A stretch of DNA of 64,000 nucleotides from an uncultured Flavobacterium sp. (lineage in GTDB: Bacteria; Bacteroidota; Bacteroidia; Flavobacteriales; Flavobacteriaceae): positions 325,417 through 389,416 of the forward strand of contig NZ_CAMLDD010000001.1 in assembly GCF_946478785.1 (NCBI RefSeq). The letters run 5' to 3'. Shown piece after piece: positions 50,388 through 60,200 of the stretch (within the stretch, counting starts at the first letter, position 1; the number at the start of each line of letters is the position of its first letter). Made by a program: the position numbers and the translations under genes. The notes beneath the pieces are model-generated. The model made no database searches. It was not told the DNA's origin and saw only the letters and a list, made by a program, of their open reading frames with translations.

Positions 50388-52100
50388 ATGCTTAAAATGC
50401 CAAACCTATATATTATAATTCCCATTTTATTATTGGGATTTTTTCTATTCGCACAAACAAAGAATCCGTCAAAGTACAAATACCTGTTTAGAAATACAAT
50501 TTTAAGCAAGTCTAAAAAATATGAATTGTCTCCAGTACTTCGGGGACGGGTTTATTACCCGCGTTATTTTTATATTCCGTCCCTAAAACAATATATGGTG
50601 TATTCGGATGTGGATGAAACCGGAGATTTTAGATTTTCTGACACAGTAAGTCAAACCTCAGGCAAAACGTATTCGTTGCTTGATGAAAACGGAAACAATA
50701 TTGCTGTCTTAAAAACACCCTTATCATTTTCTAGCCGGAGTGGTTGTTTTTATGGTCCGGCTTCGTACATTCCATTGTTGGAGTCCGGTAAAAAAGACGA
50801 ACTTCCTTACGATCAGATACATAATGCAAATTTGGATCTGGCACGAAGGGACTTTGAAAAACTTTTTATACAATTATACACTTCATCTGACTATATAGAG
50901 TTCATCAATCTTCGGGTTTTGGGCGACCAGGTTCACGAAGCGGGAGTAGTTTTTAAACGCCAGGGAAAAATGGAGATTTTGCTTTCGGGAGTTAGGGACA
51001 GCCGTATGGTTCGTCTTTTTCAGGAAGATACACAAAGAAATAATTTTGATGATTATTACCTGCCGGATATTTCAAAAAAAGAAACCTTTTCACAATCAGG
51101 ACCGGCAATAGAAATGATTTGGCTGGAAACAACTAATACCAATCCTTTTGTACATTGGAGAATCGGCTTTAAGCATGAATTTAGTATCGAAAAATACAAA
51201 ACCGAATATTCATCAGGATGGCAAGCTATAATGGAACTGGGGGGTATTCCCATATATGCTCCAGGAGAAAAATCAGGTACTGCTTATGTACGTTTTAAAA
51301 CAAAAGGGGAAACATTCAGAATTAAAATTCTGGACGTTGAAAAAGTAAGCTTTATCCCGGCATACAATTTAGGTCTTCGCACTTTTCAACTGCCAAAAAA
51401 TATCAGAACCAAAAATTCACTAGTATTTATGGAATCTGTTCAAAATTGTGGCAGTAATCGTTTGGGCGGTGGTGTATTTGTAGTACGGCCAACTACAAAC
51501 ACCAATCCATCTGCAGACATTCCTTCTGATATGACAGAAAAGCATTTTAATAGTTTGCCCATCACTTTGCAGGAAGCATTACTGGATCCGGACAACAGCA
51601 TCGGTCTAAAAATAACAGCCAAAGAAAGAACCAAATGGATTCCGGAAATTGAGCGTCTAAAAAACCTTACCCATTTGGAGTTGAATACCTCAATGGCAGA
51701 AATTCCCGATGAAATTGCAACCTTCACGAAATTAAAAGAGTTAACCATCGAACATGGAAAAATATCTCGTATTTCATCAAAATTGGGCAAAATTAAAGAA
51801 CTTGAGTACCTGAATTTATTTTCAAATAAGCTGACAGAATTTCCTAATGTTATTTTAGAGCTCAAAAATTTAAAAAGATTACATATTGGTGCGAATGAAA
51901 TTTCAAGTTTGCCTGAGGAAATCAATAAATTAGAAAAGCTGGAAAATTTAGACATAGTTCTAACAAATATTACCACATTACCCAATTCTATGATTGAAAT
52001 GAAGAAGCTTTATATTTATGATGGACAGGTGCTGGAAAAAAAGATGACTCCCGAGTACAAACATTTGTTTGATTATATGAAACACATTGAAAAGTTTTAA
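50388..52100 (+). CDS. Exported or membrane-anchored leucine-rich-repeat protein
   Basis: The 570-aa protein has an N-terminal hydrophobic segment (NLYIIIPILLLGFFLFAQ) that may be a signal peptide or anchor, a large middle domain of unknown type, and a C-terminal LRR block (residues about 420-550) with units such as LTHLELNTSMAEIPDEIATF, LKELTIEHGKISRISSKLG, LEYLNLFSNKLTEFPNVILE, LKRLHIGANEISSLPEEINK. LRRs usually bind proteins. Partner unknown. Confidence 0.65.
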   Translation: MLKMPNLYIIIPILLLGFFLFAQTKNPSKYKYLFRNTILSKSKKYELSPVLRGRVYYPRYFYIPSLKQYMVYSDVDETGDFRFSDTVSQTSGKTYSLLDENGNNIAVLKTPLSFSSRSGCFYGPASYIPLLESGKKDELPYDQIHNANLDLARRDFEKLFIQLYTSSDYIEFINLRVLGDQVHEAGVVFKRQGKMEILLSGVRDSRMVRLFQEDTQRNNFDDYYLPDISKKETFSQSGPAIEMIWLETTNTNPFVHWRIGFKHEFSIEKYKTEYSSGWQAIMELGGIPIYAPGEKSGTAYVRFKTKGETFRIKILDVEKVSFIPAYNLGLRTFQLPKNIRTKNSLVFMESVQNCGSNRLGGGVFVVRPTTNTNPSADIPSDMTEKHFNSLPITLQEALLDPDNSIGLKITAKERTKWIPEIERLKNLTHLELNTSMAEIPDEIATFTKLKELTIEHGKISRISSKLGKIKELEYLNLFSNKLTEFPNVILELKNLKRLHIGANEISSLPEEINKLEKLENLDIVLTNITTLPNSMIEMKKLYIYDGQVLEKKMTPEYKHLFDYMKHIEKF

Positions 52101-52134
52101 AGGATCATTTTTTAATTACAAATCAATATAAAAA

Positions 52135-54054
52135 ATGTATACTATAAAAATCACGCAACATACTGATTCCTGGCTGATTGCTATTTGTATTCAAAAAGAT
52201 GCTGCTCTGAAATACCTGAAAACTTTCTCTGATGAAATACAGGCTCAGGCTTCCTGTTTTGAAATTGAAATCAAAAAATTCCCTTTTGTTGTGGTAGAAA
52301 ACAAGGGAACGGATTGTGAATTATCCTCTTATTTTGAGTTCTGCACGGTAGAAGAACTTCAGGCAAGAATAGATGTGCTCCGTTTTAGAATGGCAGATGA
52401 TTCTGATCATGTCTATTTTAAATATTATTTCATTGATGACGAATATTTTCAGACAGCATCAGACCAAAATTACATGCAGTATTTAAGTCATACTGTGGTA
52501 ACAAATGATTTTTTAGATGAACTAACTTATCCCATCACTGTTTTTCATGAAACCATAAAAAAGCATGTTTCGAATTATGATATAGAGGGCCTGGACAGCT
52601 TATTTGAACAGACCAAAAACAATCCTGTGTCGCAATCAGAAAGAGAAGATCTTGCCATAAATGGGTACGATAATTTATTCTGGACCATGAACTACGATCA
52701 TGCCTGCGGAAAACTTACTGAAACAGGCATCGGATACCTGCTTCCAATGGTTGAAAACATGGAACTTTTATTGGAGGAAAAAAAGTGGCAGCATCGAAGT
52801 TATGCTTTGCATATCGTATTGGAAACGGCATGCAAAAATAAATCTGAAAATGTCTTTTCATTATTAAAAGAGACTATTAAATCCTTTGAAAACTTTTTGA
52901 TTTCCAATCCCGATGAAAAGCTGGACATCCATCGATTAGTTTCACTTGCTTACCGCTGGATGATTGAAGCAGATCCTGAAAACGCTTTATTATATTGGCA
53001 AAATGGAGTTTCAGAAATCAAAAAAGCAATCTGTTTTGATCCTGAAAAGGCATCGTGGTTTTCCTTCTTTGAACTTATTTATATTTCTTTTGAGGATAAA
53101 AAAATAAGTCAGATCCAGATAGAAGAACAAACAAAATTCAATGTTGAGGTTCTCAAATTAGAAAAGGAGCGGGGAGCAGTAATTGCCTATCAGATTGCGC
53201 TGGCGTATCAGGATTTAAAGGAAAATATGGATTGGAAAGATGTTAAAAGTGTTTTTAAGGACGCAACCGTATTGCATTGGACTGAAAAAGCAGTAGCCTA
53301 TAATCCGGAAAAAATCTCCCTAACCAATTTATACGAATATGCCCATTTTTTTAATAAATCGGGTTCTAAATACAAGCGTACAGATTTTTTAGAAAAAGCA
53401 ATTTCTACCTATAAACGTATCTTGAATTCTGAAAATGATCGTGTAATGGAACTGTTCTATATAGCGAACCTGTATAAGGAAATAGCCAAAATTCACCTTG
53501 AAAACAAAGACCAGATTTTGGCTGATCATGCCATCGAACAGGCAAAATCGATTTACGAAATTAATATTGAAAAAGTAAAATCAAACTCTTCAGCCAATCT
53601 TCGGTATGCTGAGTTTCTGGAATATTGTTTTACATATGAAGGCAATATTACCAAACCAACGATTGCTGAACTTAAAAGTATCGCATACGAAGTAGAAATC
53701 CAGTCTGAAGGTTTCCTGAGTTATCCTTATTTATTGCTTATGCGTCTTGCGCTTTATGAAAACAATGAAGAGCAGGCAATCTTAGAACTCACAAAAAGTT
53801 TGATCCTGCATGAATTATGCTCTGATTCGGAATTCGCTTCTTTAATGGAAGAATTTAAGGACTCTAATAATAATGATAAACTAAAATCGTTTTTGAAAGA
53901 AACCAAATCATTCATGGATGAGGTAAAAGAAAATTATTATTACCATCCTGAAATAAACTGGGTAAAAATGCAAACCATGTCGAAGGATGAATTAATCGTT
54001 TACTGGGAAAAAAGAAAAGAAGAAATCAGAAACAGACCGCCGTTTGATAAATAA
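52135..54054 (+). CDS. Large helical (TPR-like) hypothetical protein
   Basis: The 639-aa cytoplasmic protein has an N-terminal alpha/beta part and then helical repeats with TPR-like spacing (for example LEKAISTYKRILNSENDRVMELFYIANLYKEIAKIHLENKDQILADHAIEQAKSIYEINIEK). It is followed after six bases by the next gene. No catalytic motif seen. Confidence 0.6.
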   Translation: MYTIKITQHTDSWLIAICIQKDAALKYLKTFSDEIQAQASCFEIEIKKFPFVVVENKGTDCELSSYFEFCTVEELQARIDVLRFRMADDSDHVYFKYYFIDDEYFQTASDQNYMQYLSHTVVTNDFLDELTYPITVFHETIKKHVSNYDIEGLDSLFEQTKNNPVSQSEREDLAINGYDNLFWTMNYDHACGKLTETGIGYLLPMVENMELLLEEKKWQHRSYALHIVLETACKNKSENVFSLLKETIKSFENFLISNPDEKLDIHRLVSLAYRWMIEADPENALLYWQNGVSEIKKAICFDPEKASWFSFFELIYISFEDKKISQIQIEEQTKFNVEVLKLEKERGAVIAYQIALAYQDLKENMDWKDVKSVFKDATVLHWTEKAVAYNPEKISLTNLYEYAHFFNKSGSKYKRTDFLEKAISTYKRILNSENDRVMELFYIANLYKEIAKIHLENKDQILADHAIEQAKSIYEINIEKVKSNSSANLRYAEFLEYCFTYEGNITKPTIAELKSIAYEVEIQSEGFLSYPYLLLMRLALYENNEEQAILELTKSLILHELCSDSEFASLMEEFKDSNNNDKLKSFLKETKSFMDEVKENYYYHPEINWVKMQTMSKDELIVYWEKRKEEIRNRPPFDK

Positions 54055-54060
54055 AGTTTT

Positions 54061-55227
54061 ATGCACAATACATTATACGCCAAAATAAAAGAAGAGTTTG
54101 ATACCATTACCGATCAATTTGTTGAGAAAGAAATTGATGTTTTATCAGATGAAAATCTAATTACAATTCAGTCAAAATACAATCTGCATGAGATTCAGCC
54201 TTTTTTTTCAGAACTTTATAATCAGGTCTTGCCGCCAGATGCAAAGCTCACAATTGAATCAGAAGATGATTTTAATCCTGAAACAGATGATTTATACGAA
54301 TACAAAATCAGTATCGAAAACAGAAAAGCCTATCTTAAGCGAGAACATTACGGAGGCGGTATTTTTTACAGTACACTTTACGAATATACAGACGAGTACC
54401 ACAAAAGTTATGAAGTATATCAAAATCAGGAAAGTATAAAAGCAATCAGCCTGCATTATCTCTATTTTAAAGAAGGGATGCCTTATCAGTATATAGAATG
54501 TAGTGAATACGGTATGTCGCTTAAAACCTATACCTGCGAAGGAAATTTTATTAAAAGCTATAAATTAGAATGGCCCAATTACGATCACTATTGTACGGGT
54601 GAATTGACTTATGATGGGGAAGGAAACCTTATCATGATTACTGAAACAGCTTCAGATGGAAGGATTCGTATAGTCTATGATGCAAAAGCATCCGCTCAGG
54701 ATATTGAAAGAGTAATAGCCGAATTGGAAGATTTTCTGGTAGAGAACATAGCCGACCAGATTCTCGAAAAGGTTACAATAGCAGAACCGGTTTATTGCAT
54801 ATTGTTTGAATACACGATGCAGGGTCCTTTTCCGCCAACGATTGCTTTTGGAATAACTTCGGAAATAGAAGGGAATTTTGAGGATAAAGAATTGTATGAA
54901 CTATACAATGCACCGGATATGCAGTATTTCTCTGAAAATGATGAGCCTAACCCAATTGATATTGATTTTTATCGAATTGAAATCCAGCCCCATTATTTGA
55001 TCACAACTTCATATGGAGAAAAGATTTCAAGACAGGACGATGAGGCATTCGAATTATGGGAGAAACAGGTATTCGATACTTATTTAAGGGTTTGCAAGCG
55101 ATTGATGCATTTCGATTTCTCGAAATCATTTAACAAATCAGAAAGTTTTTTAGTGATGGCACGTGATTTTGAAAAATGCAATGAAGAAGATTTTTATATC
55201 GAAATGCAGCATTATAAGACAAACTAA
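54061..55227 (+). CDS. Hypothetical cytoplasmic protein
   Basis: The 388-aa acidic protein contains repeated Tyr/Gly strand units (YGGGIFYSTLYEYTDEYHKSYEVY; YCTGELTYDGEGNLIMITETASDGRIRIVYDAKA). It has no signal peptide. It follows the TPR-like gene closely and is the last gene of this operon-like run. Not recognised. Confidence 0.6.
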   Translation: MHNTLYAKIKEEFDTITDQFVEKEIDVLSDENLITIQSKYNLHEIQPFFSELYNQVLPPDAKLTIESEDDFNPETDDLYEYKISIENRKAYLKREHYGGGIFYSTLYEYTDEYHKSYEVYQNQESIKAISLHYLYFKEGMPYQYIECSEYGMSLKTYTCEGNFIKSYKLEWPNYDHYCTGELTYDGEGNLIMITETASDGRIRIVYDAKASAQDIERVIAELEDFLVENIADQILEKVTIAEPVYCILFEYTMQGPFPPTIAFGITSEIEGNFEDKELYELYNAPDMQYFSENDEPNPIDIDFYRIEIQPHYLITTSYGEKISRQDDEAFELWEKQVFDTYLRVCKRLMHFDFSKSFNKSESFLVMARDFEKCNEEDFYIEMQHYKTN

Positions 55228-55300
55228 ACCACTCTGCACTGAAAGTGGAGAGGTTTGGATGGCAGACTGAAAGTCTGCAAGGTTGCAATACTTATTTATT

Positions 55301-55360
55301 AGCCACAAATTACACAAATTTTCACAAATTAATTAGCGCTAATTTGTGTAATTTGTGGTT
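55301..55360. repeat. Long inverted repeat in intergenic region
   Basis: AGCCACAAATTACACAAATT (55301-55320) pairs with AATTTGTGTAATTTGTGGTT (55341-55360), 19 of 20 bp plus a G-T pair, around a 20-nt loop. A smaller hairpin GCAGACT-GAA-AGTCTGC lies at 55262-55278. The sequence resembles dispersed palindromic elements of Flavobacterium genomes. It may act as a terminator between convergent genes. Confidence 0.55.
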
Positions 55361-55441
55361 AAAATATTTTTAGAAGCTAAAGCTAAATGCACTAAAGTGC
55401 ATAGTTTTAAACTATTTCTGAGACCAATAAAAATCTGATTT

Positions 55442-55675
55442 CTATTTTAACCAATATTCCACATATTCTTTTGGCATAAGATGATCTGGCAATTCCGCAT
55501 CAGGGTCTAATCCCACTATTATTTTTCCACAGAGTTGAACTAATTCCCGAAAAACAGCATAATATTCTTTAAGTGCCTGGTAATGTTCAGGACTACCTTC
55601 TGATGAGGAACGATATTGAGCGGCAAGATTTCCTAATTTGATCTGTAAAGTATCTGCGTCAGTATTATTATTCAT
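55442..55675 (-). CDS. Small hypothetical protein
   Basis: The 77-aa acidic protein (MNNNTDADTLQIKLGNLAAQYRSSSEGSPEHYQALKEYYAVF...) looks helical and soluble. It is the only host gene on the minus strand in the right half of the window. No family recognised. Confidence 0.55.
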   Translation of the reverse strand: MNNNTDADTLQIKLGNLAAQYRSSSEGSPEHYQALKEYYAVFRELVQLCGKIIVGLDPDAELPDHLMPKEYVEYWLK

Positions 55676-55885
55676 AGTAATTAAGTTTAGCGTTTAACTT
55701 TTGGGCTTATTCATTTTCTTTTGTTATTGAGTGATGAAAAAGATTCAAAAGAGGCACTTTTACAGTTTCATAAACAAGAATTATCCAATCATTTAGTCTG
55801 GTTTTGGGCAGTTTTTATAAAGAATTTCAAAATTGGGAGAATTATTAATAAAATCCAAAATCTTTTAAAGTCTTTATTTCAAAAA

Positions 55886-55932
55886 ATCATCATTTATAGT
55901 GATTACTGATAAAAAACTCAGGATTAGATTTG
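55886..55932 (+). promoter_or_regulatory. Copy 3 of the shared 18-bp box with TAnnTTTG promoter
   Basis: ATCATCATTTATAGTGAT (55886-55903), 21 bp, TAGATTTG (55925-55932). It lies 41 bp before the ATG of the small paired-domain gene. The stretch 55676-55885 holds no convincing gene. Confidence 0.75.
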
Positions 55933-55973
55933 TATTAAAGTTTTATAATTAACAAATAATAAAAATTAAAATC

Positions 55974-56366
55974 ATGGGTTTAGCAGAAAAACGTTTGGCA
56001 GAATCAATTAAAACAGAAAAACTTCCTCAATTTGAAGCAAAATTAAAAGACAAGGCAGGATATGATATAAAAATAGATATTGACTGGGATACTTTTACTG
56101 CTTTTAATCAATATCCATTGGAAAGATTAGATATTATTTTTGATGATTTAGAATCTTTCGTAAAAAAGATCTGTGCTGATGATATGGGAAAAGAAGCGCT
56201 AAAAGATAAAATGACGACTATCCATTTGACTAATACGGAGAACAATGACGAAGTAAACATGGAGTTAAAAGACAATACGCTATTTTTAACACTTCAGTTA
56301 GTTCAGGCTTCATTTAGCTCACAAACTGATTCTCAAATTGCAGATTACGTAGAAAAGTTATTATAA
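55974..56366 (+). CDS. Small cytoplasmic protein, shared domain with next gene
   Basis: The 130-aa protein consists of one alpha/beta domain: LPQFEAKLKDKAGYDIKIDIDWDTF..., LDIIFDDLESFVKKICADDMGKEALKDKMTTIHLTN, and a last strand-helix ending IADYVEKLL. The same domain forms the C-terminal half of the next gene product. It looks related to small proteins of secretion or toxin loci, but no family is recognised. Driven by box copy 3. Confidence 0.6.
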   Translation: MGLAEKRLAESIKTEKLPQFEAKLKDKAGYDIKIDIDWDTFTAFNQYPLERLDIIFDDLESFVKKICADDMGKEALKDKMTTIHLTNTENNDEVNMELKDNTLFLTLQLVQASFSSQTDSQIADYVEKLL

Positions 56367-56372
56367 CCGTAA

Positions 56373-57035
56373 ATGATTGAATCTTATAAAAAGAACCTGT
56401 TTATCGATTTTTCAGGCTGGTTTATAAAACTTGCTGATTTTGCTGATAAGGCAGAGGATATTTACAGTTTACCTAAACTGGAGTTGTTGTTGAATACAGG
56501 AAATGTTATTCGCGGCTGTATCATAGGATATGACAGAACCAGACAGGAAAAACTATTAATGGTTATAGGAATTCCTGATGCTAATCCAAAATCTGAGGTT
56601 GCGCTTGTTCCGGGTTTTCAGGTTGCAGCAATAACCTTTATGGATGCTAACCAAACCCTCGAAACTTTGGATAATAGCCCATTAGTAAGCGTTTTAGAAT
56701 TAAAGCGTGCTGCGAAAAAACTCGAAGAAGATTTACAGAAAAGTACAGGAGCGAAAATCGATTTAATTTTAGATACCAATAAATATCCTGAAAACAATAG
56801 AAATATTGTCCTGGAAATGCTTAAATTTTTGCCCTCAGTTTTTGAATCTTTAATTGAAGATGAATTAGGTAAAAAAGCAGTTATTGAAAATATAAAAAAC
56901 ATTAATATTTCGATAAGCTTACAAGATTCAATTACCCTAAATAATAAAGAACTTTTTATTGGGGTAAGTACAGGGTATAAATTCCCGGAGAAGGAAAAAG
57001 GAAGAATAAAAAAAGAGATTGAAGCTCTTTTATAA
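56373..57035 (+). CDS. Two-domain cytoplasmic protein, paralogous C-terminal domain
   Basis: The 220-aa protein has an N-terminal beta domain (residues 1-95; LNTGNVIRGCIIGYDRTRQEKLLMVIGIPD, an Sm- or SH3-like look) and a C-terminal domain like that of the preceding gene (LEEDLQKSTGAKIDLILD..., SVFESLIEDELGKKAVIENIKNINIS, KGRIKKEIEALL). It follows after six bases and shares the promoter. Terminator downstream. Confidence 0.6.
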   Translation: MIESYKKNLFIDFSGWFIKLADFADKAEDIYSLPKLELLLNTGNVIRGCIIGYDRTRQEKLLMVIGIPDANPKSEVALVPGFQVAAITFMDANQTLETLDNSPLVSVLELKRAAKKLEEDLQKSTGAKIDLILDTNKYPENNRNIVLEMLKFLPSVFESLIEDELGKKAVIENIKNINISISLQDSITLNNKELFIGVSTGYKFPEKEKGRIKKEIEALL

Positions 57036-57062
57036 TAAATTCCCTTTTGCAATTTAGAAGTT

Positions 57063-57098
57063 AAAAACGGTTCTGGAAATATTTTCAGGCCGTTTTTT
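57063..57098 (+). terminator. Terminator after the paired-domain genes
   Basis: AAAACGG pairs with CCGTTTT, with an inner CTGGAAA/TTTTCAG stem, followed by a T run. Confidence 0.75.
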
Positions 57099-57141
57099 GT
57101 ATTTTAAGCATTACTTAAAAATAAAGACGTTGTTGCAATAA

Positions 57142-57188
57142 ATCATTATTTATAGTGATGTATGAAATTTTATCAGAATATATTTTTG
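57142..57188 (+). promoter_or_regulatory. Copy 4 of the shared 18-bp box with TAnnTTTG promoter
   Basis: ATCATTATTTATAGTGAT (57142-57159), 21 bp, TATTTTTG (57181-57188), 33 bp before the ATG of the giant secreted protein. Confidence 0.75.
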
Positions 57189-57221
57189 TCACTTAAAAGA
57201 AGTATAATACAATATATCATA

Positions 57222-60200
57222 ATGGGAAATTTTATAATTGCATTTAGGAAAAAAATACAGCTTCAAATCCTTTTTGTTTTGTTTATCGGAATGATCAGTT
57301 CATATGGGCAGGATAAAAAGATAAATGATTCAAGAACAAATGCAAAACAATCATCAGTTGAAGGATTTATAGATATCAGGAACAAAAATTTTCATGTTAT
57401 TAGTTCAGATAAGACTATTGTTACTTCCAATAAAAAATCTTTAAAAGCGGCAAAGGTAGCAGCAGACACAGAAGCTCCTGTTATTATATGCCCCCCTAAT
57501 CAACAGCTTGCATGCGGGAGTTTGGTTCCGGACTATTTTGGTCTTTTAGCAGTTACAGATAATATTGATACAGCAATTGATGTAACCCAAAACCCAGGAC
57601 AGGGATCGGATTTTTATGATGGAATGACAATTAAGTTTACCGCGACCGATGATGCCGGAAACACAAGCGAGTGTACTATAACCGTGACAGCCTCTTCGCC
57701 CGATGTTACCCCGCCAACATTTACCTGCCCCACAGGATTAACTTTTAACTGTGGCGACGTAATGCCCAATTATGCTCTTGATCCAATGATGAATTTGGAT
57801 GATGACTGCAGTATTAATTTGAGTTATGTTATGACACCTGGTCCAGGATCAGATTTTTATGATGGTGTTCCGGTTCAAATAGAATATTTCGATAAATCAG
57901 GAAATAGATCAGTATGTAATTTTACCGTTAAAATGGCTACTCCTGATATCACAAAACCTGTAATTACTGATTGCCCCGGAACTCAAAGTTTAGCTTGCGG
58001 GTCTGTCTTACCGGATTATCGACCACTGATAAAAGCAACAGATAATTGCCTTGAAAACATGACGGTTTCTCAAAGTCCGGCTCCGGGTAGTACTTTTGTT
58101 CCCGGCATGACAGTCACAATGACTGTGAGAGATGCAGCCAATAATGCTACTACCTGTAGCTTTGTTGTGAATGCTTCAGCAGATGTGACCAAACCAACTA
58201 TAAGCTGTCCGGGAAGCCAAAGTCTTTCCTGCGGTGCTGTTTTGCCGGATTATAGTAGTCTGGTTACTGCAGCAGACAATTGTACTGCTTCGCTAACGAT
58301 TACGCAAACGCCAGCCGCCGGAACTGCTTTTACTAGCGGCATGACCGTAACGATGCGTGCTACAGATGCCTCGGGTAATTTTGAAACCTGCAGTTTTGTT
58401 ATCAATGCTTCAGCAGATGTGACCAAACCAACGATAAGCTGTCCGGGAAGCCAAAGTCTTTCCTGCGGTGCTGTATTGCCGGATTATAGTAGTCTGGTTA
58501 CTGCAGCAGACAATTGTACTGCTTCGCTAACGATTACGCAAACGCCAGCCGCCGGAACTGCTTTTACTAGCGGCATGACCGTAACGATGCGTGCTACAGA
58601 TGCCTCGGGTAATTTTGAAACCTGCAGTTTTGTTATCAATGCTTCAGCAGATGTTACAAAGCCAACCATTACTTGTCCGCCATCTCAAAGTTTGTCATGT
58701 GGTGCAGTTTTACCGGATTATAAAAGTTTGGTTACCTCCACAGATAACTGTACCTCAAATCCAACGATTACACAAACGCCAGCCGCCGGAACTGCTTTTA
58801 CTAGCGGTATGACCATAACGATGCGTGCTACAGATGCCTCGGGTAATTTTGAAACCTGTAGCTTTGTTGTCAATGCTTCAGCAGATACTACCAAACCAAC
58901 GATAACCTGTCCGGGAAGCCAAAGTTTAACTTTAGGAAGTGCCTTACCAGATTATAAAATTTTAGTTACTACAAATGACAATTGCGATGCTTCGCTTACA
59001 ATTACACAAAGTCCAGCGCCAGGAAGTATTTTTAATACTAATGGTACAACTGTAACGATGACGGCTGCTGATGATTCTGGAAATTTTGCTAGTTGTACTT
59101 TTATCATTAATAATTCTTCAGGAGATTTGCCTCCTGTAATAGAATGTCCATCAGATCAAGAGCTGTTTGTTAATTCTACACTGCCTAATTATGTTTTTTT
59201 ATTAGCAAACATTAGTGATGATATTACGGATGCTATGGACATGGTATTTACACAAACGCCTCCGCAAGGAACCCTTTTTACAGCAGATACAAATGTTACC
59301 ATAACCGCTAAAGATGTATCAGACAATGTCAGTTCATGTACTTTTTCGGTTAAAGTAAAAACCACAAATGCGACTTTGGATTGCAAATCGAATAATCTTT
59401 ATTATAGTAACATTAATGTAAATAATGGATTTACTATTTATGGAGAAAAAGCCGATGGAAATGCAGGTTTTAGGGTTTCCACAGCTGGTGATGTAAATGG
59501 TGATGGAATTGATGATTTTTTGGTAGGAGCTCCAGGAAGTGACGACTATAATTATGGAAAAAATAATGTGTCAAAATTTATTGAAGGTTCTGCGTATTTA
59601 GTGTTTGGAAATGCTTCTGGTTTTCCACCTAATATCGACTTAGCGTTATTGAATGGAACCAACGGATTTAAAATCAGGAATGATATTCCTTATACAGATT
59701 CTCCTAAAACTGGTTTTGATGTGAGCAGTTGTGGAGATATAAATGGCGATGGAATAACTGATTTTATGGTCAGCGATCCCTATAGACACACTTCCTTCGG
59801 TGATCAGAATGGGAATACTTATGTTGTTTTTGGTAAAACATCAGGTTTTCCTGCAGAATTGTTCCTGTCAAGTCTTGATGGTACCAATGGTTTTACTTTG
59901 ATTTGTGTAATAAATGGTGCAGCTGCTGGACGTAGTATTACATCGCTAGGGGATGTAAATGGCGATGGAACTCATGATATTGCTATTGTAACTGGAGGTT
60001 CTTCGGCAGGAAATGGTAAATGTTATGTATTGTATGGAAAAACATCAGGATTTCCGGCTCAAATAAAAACAGACCAAATTAATGGCACTAATGGTTTTGT
60101 TATTGAAGGAGATGCTGTCGTTGGAAAAGTAGGTAACCATGTTGATGGATTAGGAGATATTAATGGTGATGGATTTCCGGATATTGGATTAGGTAGTTAT

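Noticed and set aside
55721..55909. Open frame of 62 codons before box copy 3
   Set aside because: Starts only with TTG, overlaps the box and has no conserved-looking features.
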